9,584 nucleotides of DNA, taken from Planctomycetota bacterium. Its GTDB lineage: Bacteria > Planctomycetota > UBA1135 > GCA-002686595. The notes beneath the pieces are model-generated. The model searched no databases and was not told where the DNA came from. It was given only the letters and a program-made list of their open reading frames with translations. The position numbers were made by a program, and so were the translations under genes. The stretch is taken from NCBI GenBank assembly GCA_029259675.1, contig JAJDES010000614.1:1-9584 (forward strand), in the 5' to 3' direction. Positions 1 through 7,385 of the stretch are shown piece after piece (positions within the stretch are counted from its first letter, which is position 1; every line of letters begins with the position of its first letter).

Positions 1-1
1 G

Positions 2-1048
<1,047 letters not shown>

Positions 1049-1050
1049 GT

Positions 1051-1069
1051 CGTCAGCAGCGCGCTGACG
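1051..1069 (+). terminator. Hairpin just after tgt, possible weak terminator
   Basis: CGTCAGC and GCTGACG form a perfect 7-bp stem around the loop AGCGC, starting 3 bases after the tgt stop codon. The bases that follow (CTGCTTGGCTG) are not a T tract, so this is not a classical intrinsic terminator. It may protect the 3' end of the mRNA or mark the end of the unit between two convergent genes. Confidence 0.35.
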
Positions 1070-1198
1070 CTGCTTGGCTGAGCGCGTGAGGAGTCGCAAA
1101 GGCCCGCACCTCAACAGTGTCTATGGCTCGACTCCGGACTTCGTATCGCGGCATCGCAAGGCAAAGCCGGCGACCCTGCGAAAAATCACAGTCAGGGG

Positions 1199-1351
1199 CT
1201 AGCGCTGCTTGAAATCGGGGCAAACGATCGCATTGGGGCGCTCGGGTCGCATGCAAACCGTTCCATAGTCGTAACGACAGCGATCGCACAATGGAGCGCG
1301 ACGCAGGATGCGACCGAAGAGTCTTGCGATTAACTTGCGCAGAAAATTCAT
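1199..1351 (-). CDS. Small four-cysteine protein, putative zinc binder
   Basis: This is a 50-residue frame with an ATG start (1349-1351) and a TAG stop (1199-1201). The only start available is this ATG, because an in-frame TGA lies 24 bases upstream. The N-terminal 20 residues are basic and amphipathic (MNFLRKLIARLFGRILRRAP). The C-terminal 30 residues carry LCDRCRYDYGTVCMRP and IVCPDFKQR, giving Cys22, Cys25, Cys33 and Cys44 in a CxxC-x7-C-x10-C pattern that could bind one zinc. I do not recognise a named family; the function is unknown. It lies 174 bases downstream of the SH3-like gene on the same strand and is convergent to tgt. No strong ribosome binding site is visible. The ordered cysteines and the compact RPNAIVCPDF ending argue for a real gene, but the shortness keeps confidence moderate. 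Confidence 0.55.
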   Translation of the reverse strand: MNFLRKLIARLFGRILRRAPLCDRCRYDYGTVCMRPERPNAIVCPDFKQR

Positions 1352-1525
1352 GGCGCCCGTCGGAGAGTTCGGGGTTCAGCAGCGCCGTGCCGAAACCCCA
1401 TGCTAATCCTCGTCCCAAGGCAGGTGGCGCGACCGGCATCGCTGACATTTCCCAATTGAATGCGCGGCCGCAGCTGCCTTATTTCAGCCCTTACTTTTGG
1501 GAACTTTGCTGTGAATGCCCCTGGA

Positions 1526-2824
1526 CTAAGGCCTGGCGACAACCTGGATACGCGTTGCGTCGAACAGAGGGAGCGCCGTGTCGGGACTGTCACTCGCGGC
1601 CTCTTCGATACTGCCGCGCAGCCCGATTTCGAAGCCGGCAAACAGGTTTAGGTCGTAGCGGCCGCTGCTGCATTTGAGTTCGCAGATATCGTGTCCACCG
1701 CGCCTCAAAACAAAGGTCGTGCGGCCATTGCGCACGTGACGCTCGAGCACGCCCAGGCGATCATGCCCATCCGTCCGCACGCCGGGGCGCCCGCTCTCAT
1801 CCCAAATTTCGCGTTGGCGTTGCTGCAACTCGCGTTGCTTGCGCAGGCGCAACTCCTCAAGTTCGGCGTGCATGCGGGCCATCTTTTCCAGGGCCTCAAG
1901 GACGACGAGGTCCTTCTGCACCATTTCTTGAATGATTGCAGAGGGATTGGTGGCACTGATTTCCGCGTAGACTTCTCGCACCGCAGCTAAATCGGGGTCC
2001 GTGGCTTCCCTGGCGGCCGCCAAGAGGCCCTGTGCTTTGCGCAAGAGCTCAGCTGCGTCGGGAACCGTTTCCCCGGTCGCGGTCTTGTCGCCGCCCTCAG
2101 GTTTGGCACTCGAAGCTTCCAGTGTCGCAGCCTTGTTGCCCAAGGGTTGAGCATTGGCCGTGCCCAGTGCTGCCAAGGCTGCACTCCAAAGCTTGTCTGC
2201 ATCCTCGGTTTCGGCCAAGGCCTCCGTTTGATCCGCTTTGATCCAAGCGCCGAATCCTTCGGGCGACCAAACATTGAGCCATTCCGACTCCGTTTCCGCA
2301 CCGGCAGCATCTTCCTCCATGGGCGGCACACCACCAGCGGCGCGCACAAGGTCACCTCGATACAGCTGACCGATGGGATAGTTGTTGACGGAACTATTCG
2401 GAAGACCGCGCACGTTCACCCCGTCGCCGATGACTTCCCAGACATCTTTTTGGTCCGTTGGGCGCAGAAAGCGTCCGTGTACCCAAACGGGGAATCCACC
2501 GGGGATTTCCGCGCGCTGCCAACCGGCGCGCTCCTGAAAAACGTGAATCAGGGTGCCGCGCTTGGGCGTAGAGATCACCAGGGTGTCTTCAGAGGCGAGA
2601 TTGCGGAAGCTCGCGCGATCGGTGTTGATGCGCCTGGTGGAAAGCACCTTGGGGGCGGATTCCTGGAGCGAAGTCCCCATGCCCAACGAGTTGGATGGAA
2701 TCGCGTGGAGAGCTTGAGCGGGCAACGCCAGTCCAAAAAGACCCAGCCCGAAAAGACACAAACAAGTCCACACACCTGCGCCCGTCATGGGCCGCGCCAA
2801 ACCAAGATTTTGAATCAACTTCAT
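1526..2824 (-). CDS. Exported protein with two SH3-like domains and a coiled coil
   Basis: The protein has 432 residues; its role is unknown. Residues 1-38 look like a signal peptide: basic start, hydrophobic core at about 19-36, and a likely cut after LPAQA. Residues about 57-121 read as a bacterial SH3-like domain (GTLIHVFQERAGWQRAEI, then FPVWVHGRFL). Residues about 126-197 read as a second one (GDGVNVRGLPNSS, then EWLNVWSPEGFGAWI). An Ala-rich linker (about 215-260) leads to a charged helical stretch (about 258-345) with a heptad-like coiled coil at 300-342. Residues about 346-432 form a further compact domain containing GRTTFVLRRGGHD and CELKCSSGRYDLN. The start at 2824 is chosen because the signal peptide begins there and a GAGG box lies 7 bases upstream; the frame stays open to 3130 but that extension looks non-coding. 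SH3-like pairs of this kind often bind cell-wall or peptide ligands in the periplasm. That role is inferred here. Confidence 0.85.
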   Translation of the reverse strand: MKLIQNLGLARPMTGAGVWTCLCLFGLGLFGLALPAQALHAIPSNSLGMGTSLQESAPKVLSTRRINTDRASFRNLASEDTLVISTPKRGTLIHVFQERAGWQRAEIPGGFPVWVHGRFLRPTDQKDVWEVIGDGVNVRGLPNSSVNNYPIGQLYRGDLVRAAGGVPPMEEDAAGAETESEWLNVWSPEGFGAWIKADQTEALAETEDADKLWSAALAALGTANAQPLGNKAATLEASSAKPEGGDKTATGETVPDAAELLRKAQGLLAAAREATDPDLAAVREVYAEISATNPSAIIQEMVQKDLVVLEALEKMARMHAELEELRLRKQRELQQRQREIWDESGRPGVRTDGHDRLGVLERHVRNGRTTFVLRRGGHDICELKCSSGRYDLNLFAGFEIGLRGSIEEAASDSPDTALPLFDATRIQVVARP

Positions 2825-3329
2825 GCTCGAACCTCGTTCACTTTCGATTGGCGATCGGTGCCTGCCAGGGGCCGGCCGCAAAACTATTCCATTGAGCTGC
2901 ACAAGCTGTGCTTCGATTGAGTTCGAGCTCGCCTGCTTCGCGTTCACATTTTTACGCATACACTTCGCCGGGCACCCACTTCTTTGGACATCCGCTTCTC
3001 CAGAGATCCATCGAGAGCGGCGCCGGCCGCTTGCCAAGCCGTGCCTCCTACGCAATCGAACCTCCCGGTCATTCCCGGGGGCAGGCACGTACGAGCGGCT
3101 CGCTTCCTGAAAATTCGTGACCTCGGTCATTCCAATCCGATCGGCGATTGCCAGCCGACTCCAGCGCGCTAGGCTCGCCGGAATTCGTCAAGCAAGGGCA
3201 TCCTATCTGCCCCTGCGAGGCGGTTCCAGAACGCGCAAGGCAGTTCCAACCGAGCTTCCCGACTCCCACGCTGTTTGCGCGCTGCAAACTTCAACGGCGA
3301 CAGCGCGAAGTCACGCAAATCGAGCCCCC
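2825..3329. other. 505-bp divergent intergenic region
   Basis: This gap lies between the divergently read SH3-like gene and the aminotransferase and should hold both promoters. I see no convincing gene. The in-frame extensions of both neighbours have low-complexity, Arg/Ser/Pro-rich translations typical of non-coding GC-rich DNA. GCACA-AGC-TGTGC (2899-2911) is a small dyad about 75 bases upstream of the SH3-like start that could be an operator. TTGCCA (3148-3153) and TAGGCT (3170-3175), spaced 16 bases, are at best a weak promoter for the aminotransferase. Confidence 0.5.
2832..2835 (-). promoter_or_regulatory. Ribosome binding site of the SH3-like gene
   Basis: On the minus strand GAGG stands 7 bases before the ATG at 2824. 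Together with the signal peptide it fixes this start over the longer open frame. Confidence 0.6.
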
Positions 3330-4442
3330 ATGAGCGCAGGAAAACTCCCCCAGATCTTCCCCTACATGCACTGGGCACGCACCGAATCCTTCGGATGCCC
3401 CTACAGCTTGGCCCAATCGGGAATTGCCGCCCCCGATCCGAGCTTTCTGGGAGCTCCCACTCCCACCGACCTGGGGCCCCCTCCGATGGAGGCCATGCCG
3501 CAATTGCGGCAGCGCCTTGCCGAACTTTACGGGGTCAGCCCCAGTCGAGTGTTGGTTGTACCGGGCGCATCGGCAGGCATGTTCCTCCTCGCCAGCCGCT
3601 TTTTCCGGCCGGGAACGCGCGTGGTTACCGAATTGCCCTCCTATGAGCCTTTTCGAGTGCTGCCCCAGTACTTCGGAGCCGATACGCGCGCCGTACGGCG
3701 CCGGGCCGAAGACGATTTTCGATTGGACTTGGATGCCGTTCAGGCCTTGTTGCAAGGAACCGCTCCAGCGCATCTTTTTTTGACCAATCCGCACAACCCC
3801 ACCGGTGTGCTCTCAAGTCCTGAGGACATCACTCGCTTGGCTGAAGCAGCGGGGCGCAGCGGCGGCTACTTGATCAGCAACGAGATCTACATGGAGTTCG
3901 CCCAGCCCGAGCATCGCTTTCACGCCTTTGAATTGTCGCCGCACGGAATCTCCATCAGCGGCTTGACCAAGGCCTACGGTCTGGGCGCCCTGCGCATTGG
4001 CTGGGTCATTTTCGGAGAGGCCGGCGAAGCGCTTTGCGCCGAAATGGAGGATCTCGCCTTCTTGGGCTGGATCGACCCGGCCACGCACAGCATGCGCGCC
4101 GCACGGCAAGCCCTCGATCACTTGCCGCAATTGCTGGCTCCCGCTCGAAAACTGGAGACCGAGTGCAGACCGCACCTGCAGCGTTGGTTGCGCGAATGCC
4201 CCCACGCAATCGGGCCCGCGCCCGCCCTGGGCCTGTCCGCCTTTCCCCGCATTCACGGGATCGAAGACACGCAAGCTCTCGCGGCCCATCTCGCCCAAAG
4301 CGAGGGTGTGGGTGTCGTGGCCGGGGAATTCTTTGGCCAAGCGGGCCACCTGCGCATCTCCTACGGCCTGCCCGAAGCTACGCTTCAGGAGGGCCTGGCG
4401 CGGCTGACCAGGGGCATCGAAAGCTATTTGAAGCACGCCTAG
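3330..4442 (+). CDS. PLP-dependent aminotransferase, class I/II, with unusual Asn at the N1 site
   Basis: This is a 370-residue fold-type I enzyme of the aspartate aminotransferase superfamily; the substrate is unknown. Recognisable landmarks are GASAG (80-84, cofactor phosphate region), NPHNPTG (153-159), SGLTKAYG with the Schiff-base Lys214, LRIGW with phosphate-binding Arg222, and HLRISYG with Arg342 in the place of the substrate-carboxylate arginine. At residue 184 the usual Asp of the DEhY motif, which holds the pyridine nitrogen of PLP, is Asn (SNEIYMEF, codon AAC at 3879-3881); Tyr187 is kept. The spacing from Asn156 to position 184 matches the 28 residues known between the equivalent sites in aspartate aminotransferase, so the alignment is firm. 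The ATG at 3330 begins a family-like N-terminus (KLPQIFPYMHWA); the open frame upstream to 3117 looks non-coding. No Shine-Dalgarno box precedes the ATG. The gene stands alone. Family is certain, specific reaction is not. Confidence 0.92.
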   Translation: MSAGKLPQIFPYMHWARTESFGCPYSLAQSGIAAPDPSFLGAPTPTDLGPPPMEAMPQLRQRLAELYGVSPSRVLVVPGASAGMFLLASRFFRPGTRVVTELPSYEPFRVLPQYFGADTRAVRRRAEDDFRLDLDAVQALLQGTAPAHLFLTNPHNPTGVLSSPEDITRLAEAAGRSGGYLISNEIYMEFAQPEHRFHAFELSPHGISISGLTKAYGLGALRIGWVIFGEAGEALCAEMEDLAFLGWIDPATHSMRAARQALDHLPQLLAPARKLETECRPHLQRWLRECPHAIGPAPALGLSAFPRIHGIEDTQALAAHLAQSEGVGVVAGEFFGQAGHLRISYGLPEATLQEGLARLTRGIESYLKHA

Positions 4443-5022
4443 CCCCTCACCTTTTGATTCACCCGAGCGCCCAGGCCAACTTGCCAAGCCCCACAAGTCG
4501 AAAAATTCCCCGCTCGTTCTCGCTGAAGGGCCCTCATTTGGTCCACCTTGACAACCCCTAGGGGCCGTTGCCGAGCAAGAATGCGGCTCCGTATCAACTC
4601 GGTACTGGCGTCGTGCACAGTAGGAGATAGCATTCTCACATACCCCTGGGTGACGGCCGGTCGCTGCGGGGAGCCCTTCCGGGGTCGCTTGCGTCCCTGG
4701 GATTCGGGGTTGGCTCCGCCGCAAACTTTGCGGTGGAGCCAGCACCACTCGGCCTGCAGTAGCAGGCAGCAAAGGCCACAGGCGAATCTTGATTCGGCCG
4801 CGCAGGCCTTGAAGGTAGTCCGAATTGAGCTATCAGGTGCGCCGGACGGGATTGAGCCCGCCCACCCAAACAGCCACCGAGTGCGCTGCGGCACCCACGG
4901 ACCCATCGCGGCCCGATTGAATGCAGCTGCGTGGCGGGCATCGCGCATCAGCCGCTGGTCCCATTCCCTGTGTGCCACTATCCTGGTTCGCCCGCAACGA
5001 GCCACTTGGGCCCAAAATCCAT
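4443..5022. other. 580-bp intergenic region with several hairpins before panD
   Basis: No convincing coding frame is seen on either strand. The 188-residue minus frame across it has a composition unlike its neighbours and no motif. On the plus strand between 4700 and 4870 there is a run of hairpins. The main one is at 4709-4743. Others are GCCTGC-AGTA-GCAGGC (4752-4767), CGAAT/ATTCG (4783-4796) and CGGG/CCCG (4847-4860). This could be a structured leader of panD, an independent small RNA, or the 3' end of the aminotransferase transcript. TTGACA at 4548-4553 has no matching -10 box at the right distance. Confidence 0.5.
4709..4743. repeat. Near-perfect 17-bp inverted repeat
   Basis: The arms 4709-4725 and 4727-4743 pair along their whole length as plus-strand RNA, with two G-U wobbles, around the centre GCAAACTTTGC; in practice the loop would take 3-5 bases. 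No T tract follows, so it is not a standard intrinsic terminator. It lies 266 bases after the aminotransferase stop and 279 bases before the panD start. Confidence 0.7.
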
Positions 5023-5394
5023 ATGCGAGCTTTTCTTCGATCCAAAATCCACAAGGCCACGGTTACCGAGGCCAACCTCAAGTACGTCGGCTCAGTCACA
5101 ATCGACGCCCACTTGATGGAGTTGGCCGATATCAGCGAGTGGGAAAAAGTGCTCGTCGTGGACAACACCAACGGCGCACGACTGGAAACCTACGCCATTG
5201 CCGGTGAAGCGCACTCGGGTGTCATTTGCATGAACGGCGCCGCCGCTCATCTGGTGCAGGCCGGAGACGAAGTCATTCTGATGACATTCGAATACGGCGA
5301 AAAGCCCAATGCGCCGCAGTGCATTCTTGTTGACGAGCACAACAAGTTTACCCGACACCTTGTCGAGCAGCCGGGCACCTCCGTTCTGAGCTAG
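5023..5394 (+). CDS. panD: Aspartate 1-decarboxylase (pyruvoyl enzyme) precursor
   Basis: PanD makes beta-alanine from L-aspartate for pantothenate and CoA synthesis in the cytoplasm. The 123-residue length is normal for the family. The precursor self-cleaves between Gly23 and Ser24 in YVGSVTID, turning the serine into the pyruvoyl cofactor. Other expected sites are present: Lys8 in [10 protein letters not shown], Arg53 and Tyr57 in GARLETYAI, and Asn71 in CMNGAAAH. The C-terminal part ([11 protein letters not shown]) is also typical. The ATG at 5023 gives the canonical [12 protein letters not shown] start; an in-frame ATG at 4921 would add 34 residues with no family match and is rejected. 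No Shine-Dalgarno sequence is visible (CCAAAATCCAT precedes the ATG). No other pan gene is adjacent; the following gene is convergent. Confidence 0.97.
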   Translation: MRAFLRSKIHKATVTEANLKYVGSVTIDAHLMELADISEWEKVLVVDNTNGARLETYAIAGEAHSGVICMNGAAAHLVQAGDEVILMTFEYGEKPNAPQCILVDEHNKFTRHLVEQPGTSVLS

Positions 5395-5461
5395 TGCCTT
5401 TGGCATTGCCGCGCTTGACTGAATCCGGCGCGCCAGACGAGCGCCAGACAGTTGCCTGAAA

Positions 5462-5479
5462 GTGCAAATCGTTTTGCAC
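5462..5479 (+). terminator. Hairpin after panD, possible weak terminator
   Basis: GTGCAAA and TTTGCAC form a perfect 7-bp stem with loop TCGT, 67 bases after the panD stop. No T tract follows. A second, interrupted hairpin with arms GCGCCC and GGGCGC lies at 5539-5565. Both sit in the 262-bp convergent gap between panD and the metallopeptidase-like gene, and either could end transcription from one side. Confidence 0.3.
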
Positions 5480-5656
5480 AGGGTTGAGTGCCCGGGGACG
5501 GTCAAACAGAGCGGGTTGCTTTTTGCTGAACTGTGCGCGCGCCCGAGACGCAATGCGCTGGGCGCCTAAGATTGTGATTGTAAGGGGCGCTTGCCACAGA
5601 CTCGCGCTCTACTGCAGTGTGGCAGTCGCTTTCTGCGCGTGGAGGATGCCACCCAC

Positions 5657-7147
5657 TTAGCGCTGCTTAGCTGGAGCGGCAAGGTTGAACGCAAGCTCCT
5701 CTTGGTTCATTTCGATTAACCAACGCTGCAAGCGCGCTTCCAAGCGATCGATGCTGATGCCCAGCTCCGTTTCAAAGACGCGAACGGGATGCTCGCCCGA
5801 ACCGATGCGAGTCAAGATCGCCGGCAACTGATTGGGCCTGCCCTCGACGAGGTATGCGGCGAGCACGTAGGAATGCAGCAAGTCGGAATCCGTCATGGAA
5901 TTGACATTGCGCCCAAGCAGGTACTTCAACCGCGAAAACTGCCCCTCCGCCATGAATTCCTCGCCCATCTCGAGCCAATCACTCTTCGGCGCTTGCATGC
6001 TCGACCAAAGCCCACCACTTGTGGCGCCTTTGCCGTAGCCTTCCCCCTCAAAAAACCAAGTCATGCGCGTTCCGAGCAGTTGGTGAACCAGGTACAGGCC
6101 CAAGCCTTCCCAGGCCCAACCTTGCCGGCCGTTGATGCCGTAAACATCCAGCAAGAAAAGTCCCAAAGATTGGCGCGCCGCCCCGTCGAGGCGTCGCATG
6201 GGATTCGCGCTCCATTCGCCCAGGCGTCTCTTTTCTCCCAACCAGCCGCCCTGCGCGCGCTCGAGATCCGCGCGCATTTTCTGCGTCAAACCGGGCCAAT
6301 TCCTAGTTAGCTGCAGGCCCTCCGCCGGCCCATTCAAAAGGTAAATCGTGAAGTCCTCGCATTGTTGTTGGTGTTCGCGAAACAAGACGCGAAAGAAGTC
6401 GCCGACTGCGTGGGAAACGCGCGCAGTCTTAATCGTTTCGGACTTCGGTACCGTCCCCAGCACCCTCACTTCGGGCGTTTGCTCGGCCGCATTCCATCGT
6501 ATGCGCAGCTCCAACTCTGCCGCAGTTGCCGCCGACTCCTCAGGGGCCGGCGCCTCATTCAAACTGCTTTGGGCTATGGAGGCGATTGCCGCTCTACGCT
6601 CTCGAGCTAAGAGCGTTTCCCTCAATACCCATCGATCGCCGAGACGCACTTCACCGAGCAATCCGCGCAGCGTGGCATCCTCGGGGTAAAGCGCGCGCAG
6701 GGCTTCCAGATTCTGTTCCACTCCCTCGAGGCCCAACACCGAGCGATGCGATTCGATGAGTGTGAACATGCCCGCTCGATAGCGAACCCAAGCCCTTTCA
6801 ATTCGAGCGCGATAGTCTTCCAGCTGCGCAGGATTGCGGTTCTTGCCCGCCTTGTAGGTGGGAGATTGTCTCCATTCATCCCCACGGCGCAGAAATCGCA
6901 AGGCCCTGCGCGCAACGCGATGCTCGGGATCGAGTTCGAGAATCATCCAGTGCAGACGATCCCTTTCGAGATACAAGCGAGCCTGCTGGCATTCATGCGC
7001 CAAGGACTCCAACTCCTGCAATAGACCCGCATTCAGTTGCGAGTGTTGCTCCCCAAACCCATCCTTGCTCTCTTGCGAGGACACGAGCGGAGCGACCAGG
7101 CCCATGCAAAGCACGAGCATCGATCCGATTCGAGTGACGTTCCCCAT
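5657..7147 (-). CDS. Exported MA-type peptidase-like protein with degenerate zinc motif
   Basis: The protein has 496 residues. Residues 1-24 look like a signal peptide (hydrophobic from about 7, likely cut near LVSS-Q), so it is exported. Residues about 36-180 are helical and charged. The C-terminal half has the layout of the gluzincin peptidase MA-like group: a helix ARQSLGLFLLDVYG (324-337), then GWAWEGLGLYLVHQLLG (343-359), and a closing segment ETELGISIDRLEARLQRWL (459-477) like the GxSxxxLExxWxxWL ending of such proteins. Where active members have HExxH, this one has Gln326-Ser327-x-x-Leu330, while the downstream Glu347 is kept. As read, it cannot bind zinc in the usual way. The start at 7147 is preferred over GTG at 7177 because GGAGGG lies 6 bases upstream of it. 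The function is unknown; a binding or scaffold role is inferred. The family link rests on pattern only. Confidence 0.8.
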   Translation of the reverse strand: MGNVTRIGSMLVLCMGLVAPLVSSQESKDGFGEQHSQLNAGLLQELESLAHECQQARLYLERDRLHWMILELDPEHRVARRALRFLRRGDEWRQSPTYKAGKNRNPAQLEDYRARIERAWVRYRAGMFTLIESHRSVLGLEGVEQNLEALRALYPEDATLRGLLGEVRLGDRWVLRETLLARERRAAIASIAQSSLNEAPAPEESAATAAELELRIRWNAAEQTPEVRVLGTVPKSETIKTARVSHAVGDFFRVLFREHQQQCEDFTIYLLNGPAEGLQLTRNWPGLTQKMRADLERAQGGWLGEKRRLGEWSANPMRRLDGAARQSLGLFLLDVYGINGRQGWAWEGLGLYLVHQLLGTRMTWFFEGEGYGKGATSGGLWSSMQAPKSDWLEMGEEFMAEGQFSRLKYLLGRNVNSMTDSDLLHSYVLAAYLVEGRPNQLPAILTRIGSGEHPVRVFETELGISIDRLEARLQRWLIEMNQEELAFNLAAPAKQR

Positions 7148-7153
7148 CAGCGA

Positions 7154-7159
7154 CCCTCC
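7154..7159 (-). promoter_or_regulatory. Ribosome binding site that decides the start at 7147
   Basis: GGAGGG on the minus strand ends 6 bases before the ATG at 7147. A longer frame could start at the GTG at 7177, but this box would then lie inside its coding sequence and the signal peptide would gain 10 polar residues. Confidence 0.7.
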
Positions 7160-7385
7160 CCATTGGTTGTTTGACACCTGATTGACGGGCTCTATTGCAG
7201 CGACTGGGCCGAGTTTCCATATTCGCCCCGCTTATTACCCCACACGAGCCGAACGGCCACGGGCAATTGCCGTTCCACGGAATGCGCTCCCCAGAGTCCA
7301 CTGGGACTGGGGCCGCAACAATGAACAGGCGCTTTGTATGCGGACCAGGTGCGTCGCTAAGCATGCATGGGAACAAAGTTGCGGA

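Noticed and set aside
1348..1641. 97-residue minus-strand frame whose stop overlaps the small four-cysteine gene start (ATGA)
   Set aside because: Most of it lies inside the SH3-like gene in another frame and its translation shows no domain; the ATGA overlap is probably chance.
2825..3130. N-terminal extension of the SH3-like protein frame by 102 residues
   Set aside because: The extension is Arg/Ser-rich and would place the signal peptide in the interior; the ATG at 2824 has a ribosome binding site and signal peptide.
3117..3329. N-terminal extension of the aminotransferase frame by 71 residues
   Set aside because: The added sequence is low-complexity and has no aminotransferase match; the family-like N-terminus begins at 3330.
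4548..4553. Consensus -35 hexamer TTGACA upstream of panD
   Set aside because: No -10-like hexamer lies 16-18 bases downstream; the spacing region is a GC-rich CCCTAGGGG dyad.
4666..4684. CCGGAAGG on the minus strand, reminiscent of the SRP RNA tip
   Set aside because: The asymmetric-loop sequence (AGCAGC type) that must follow the GGAA tetraloop stem is absent.
4819..4835. tRNA D-arm-like TGATAGCTCAATTCGGA on the minus strand
   Set aside because: No matching D-stem 3' half, no T-arm with a proper 7-base loop, and no acceptor complement were found around it.
4439..5005. 188-residue minus-strand frame in the gap before panD
   Set aside because: Composition is rich in Arg, Cys and Trp without order, there is no domain or ribosome binding site, and it crosses the hairpin cluster.
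5789..6310. 173-residue plus-strand frame inside the peptidase-like gene
   Set aside because: It is antisense to a gene with a signal peptide, ribosome binding site and recognisable fold pattern, and has no features of its own.
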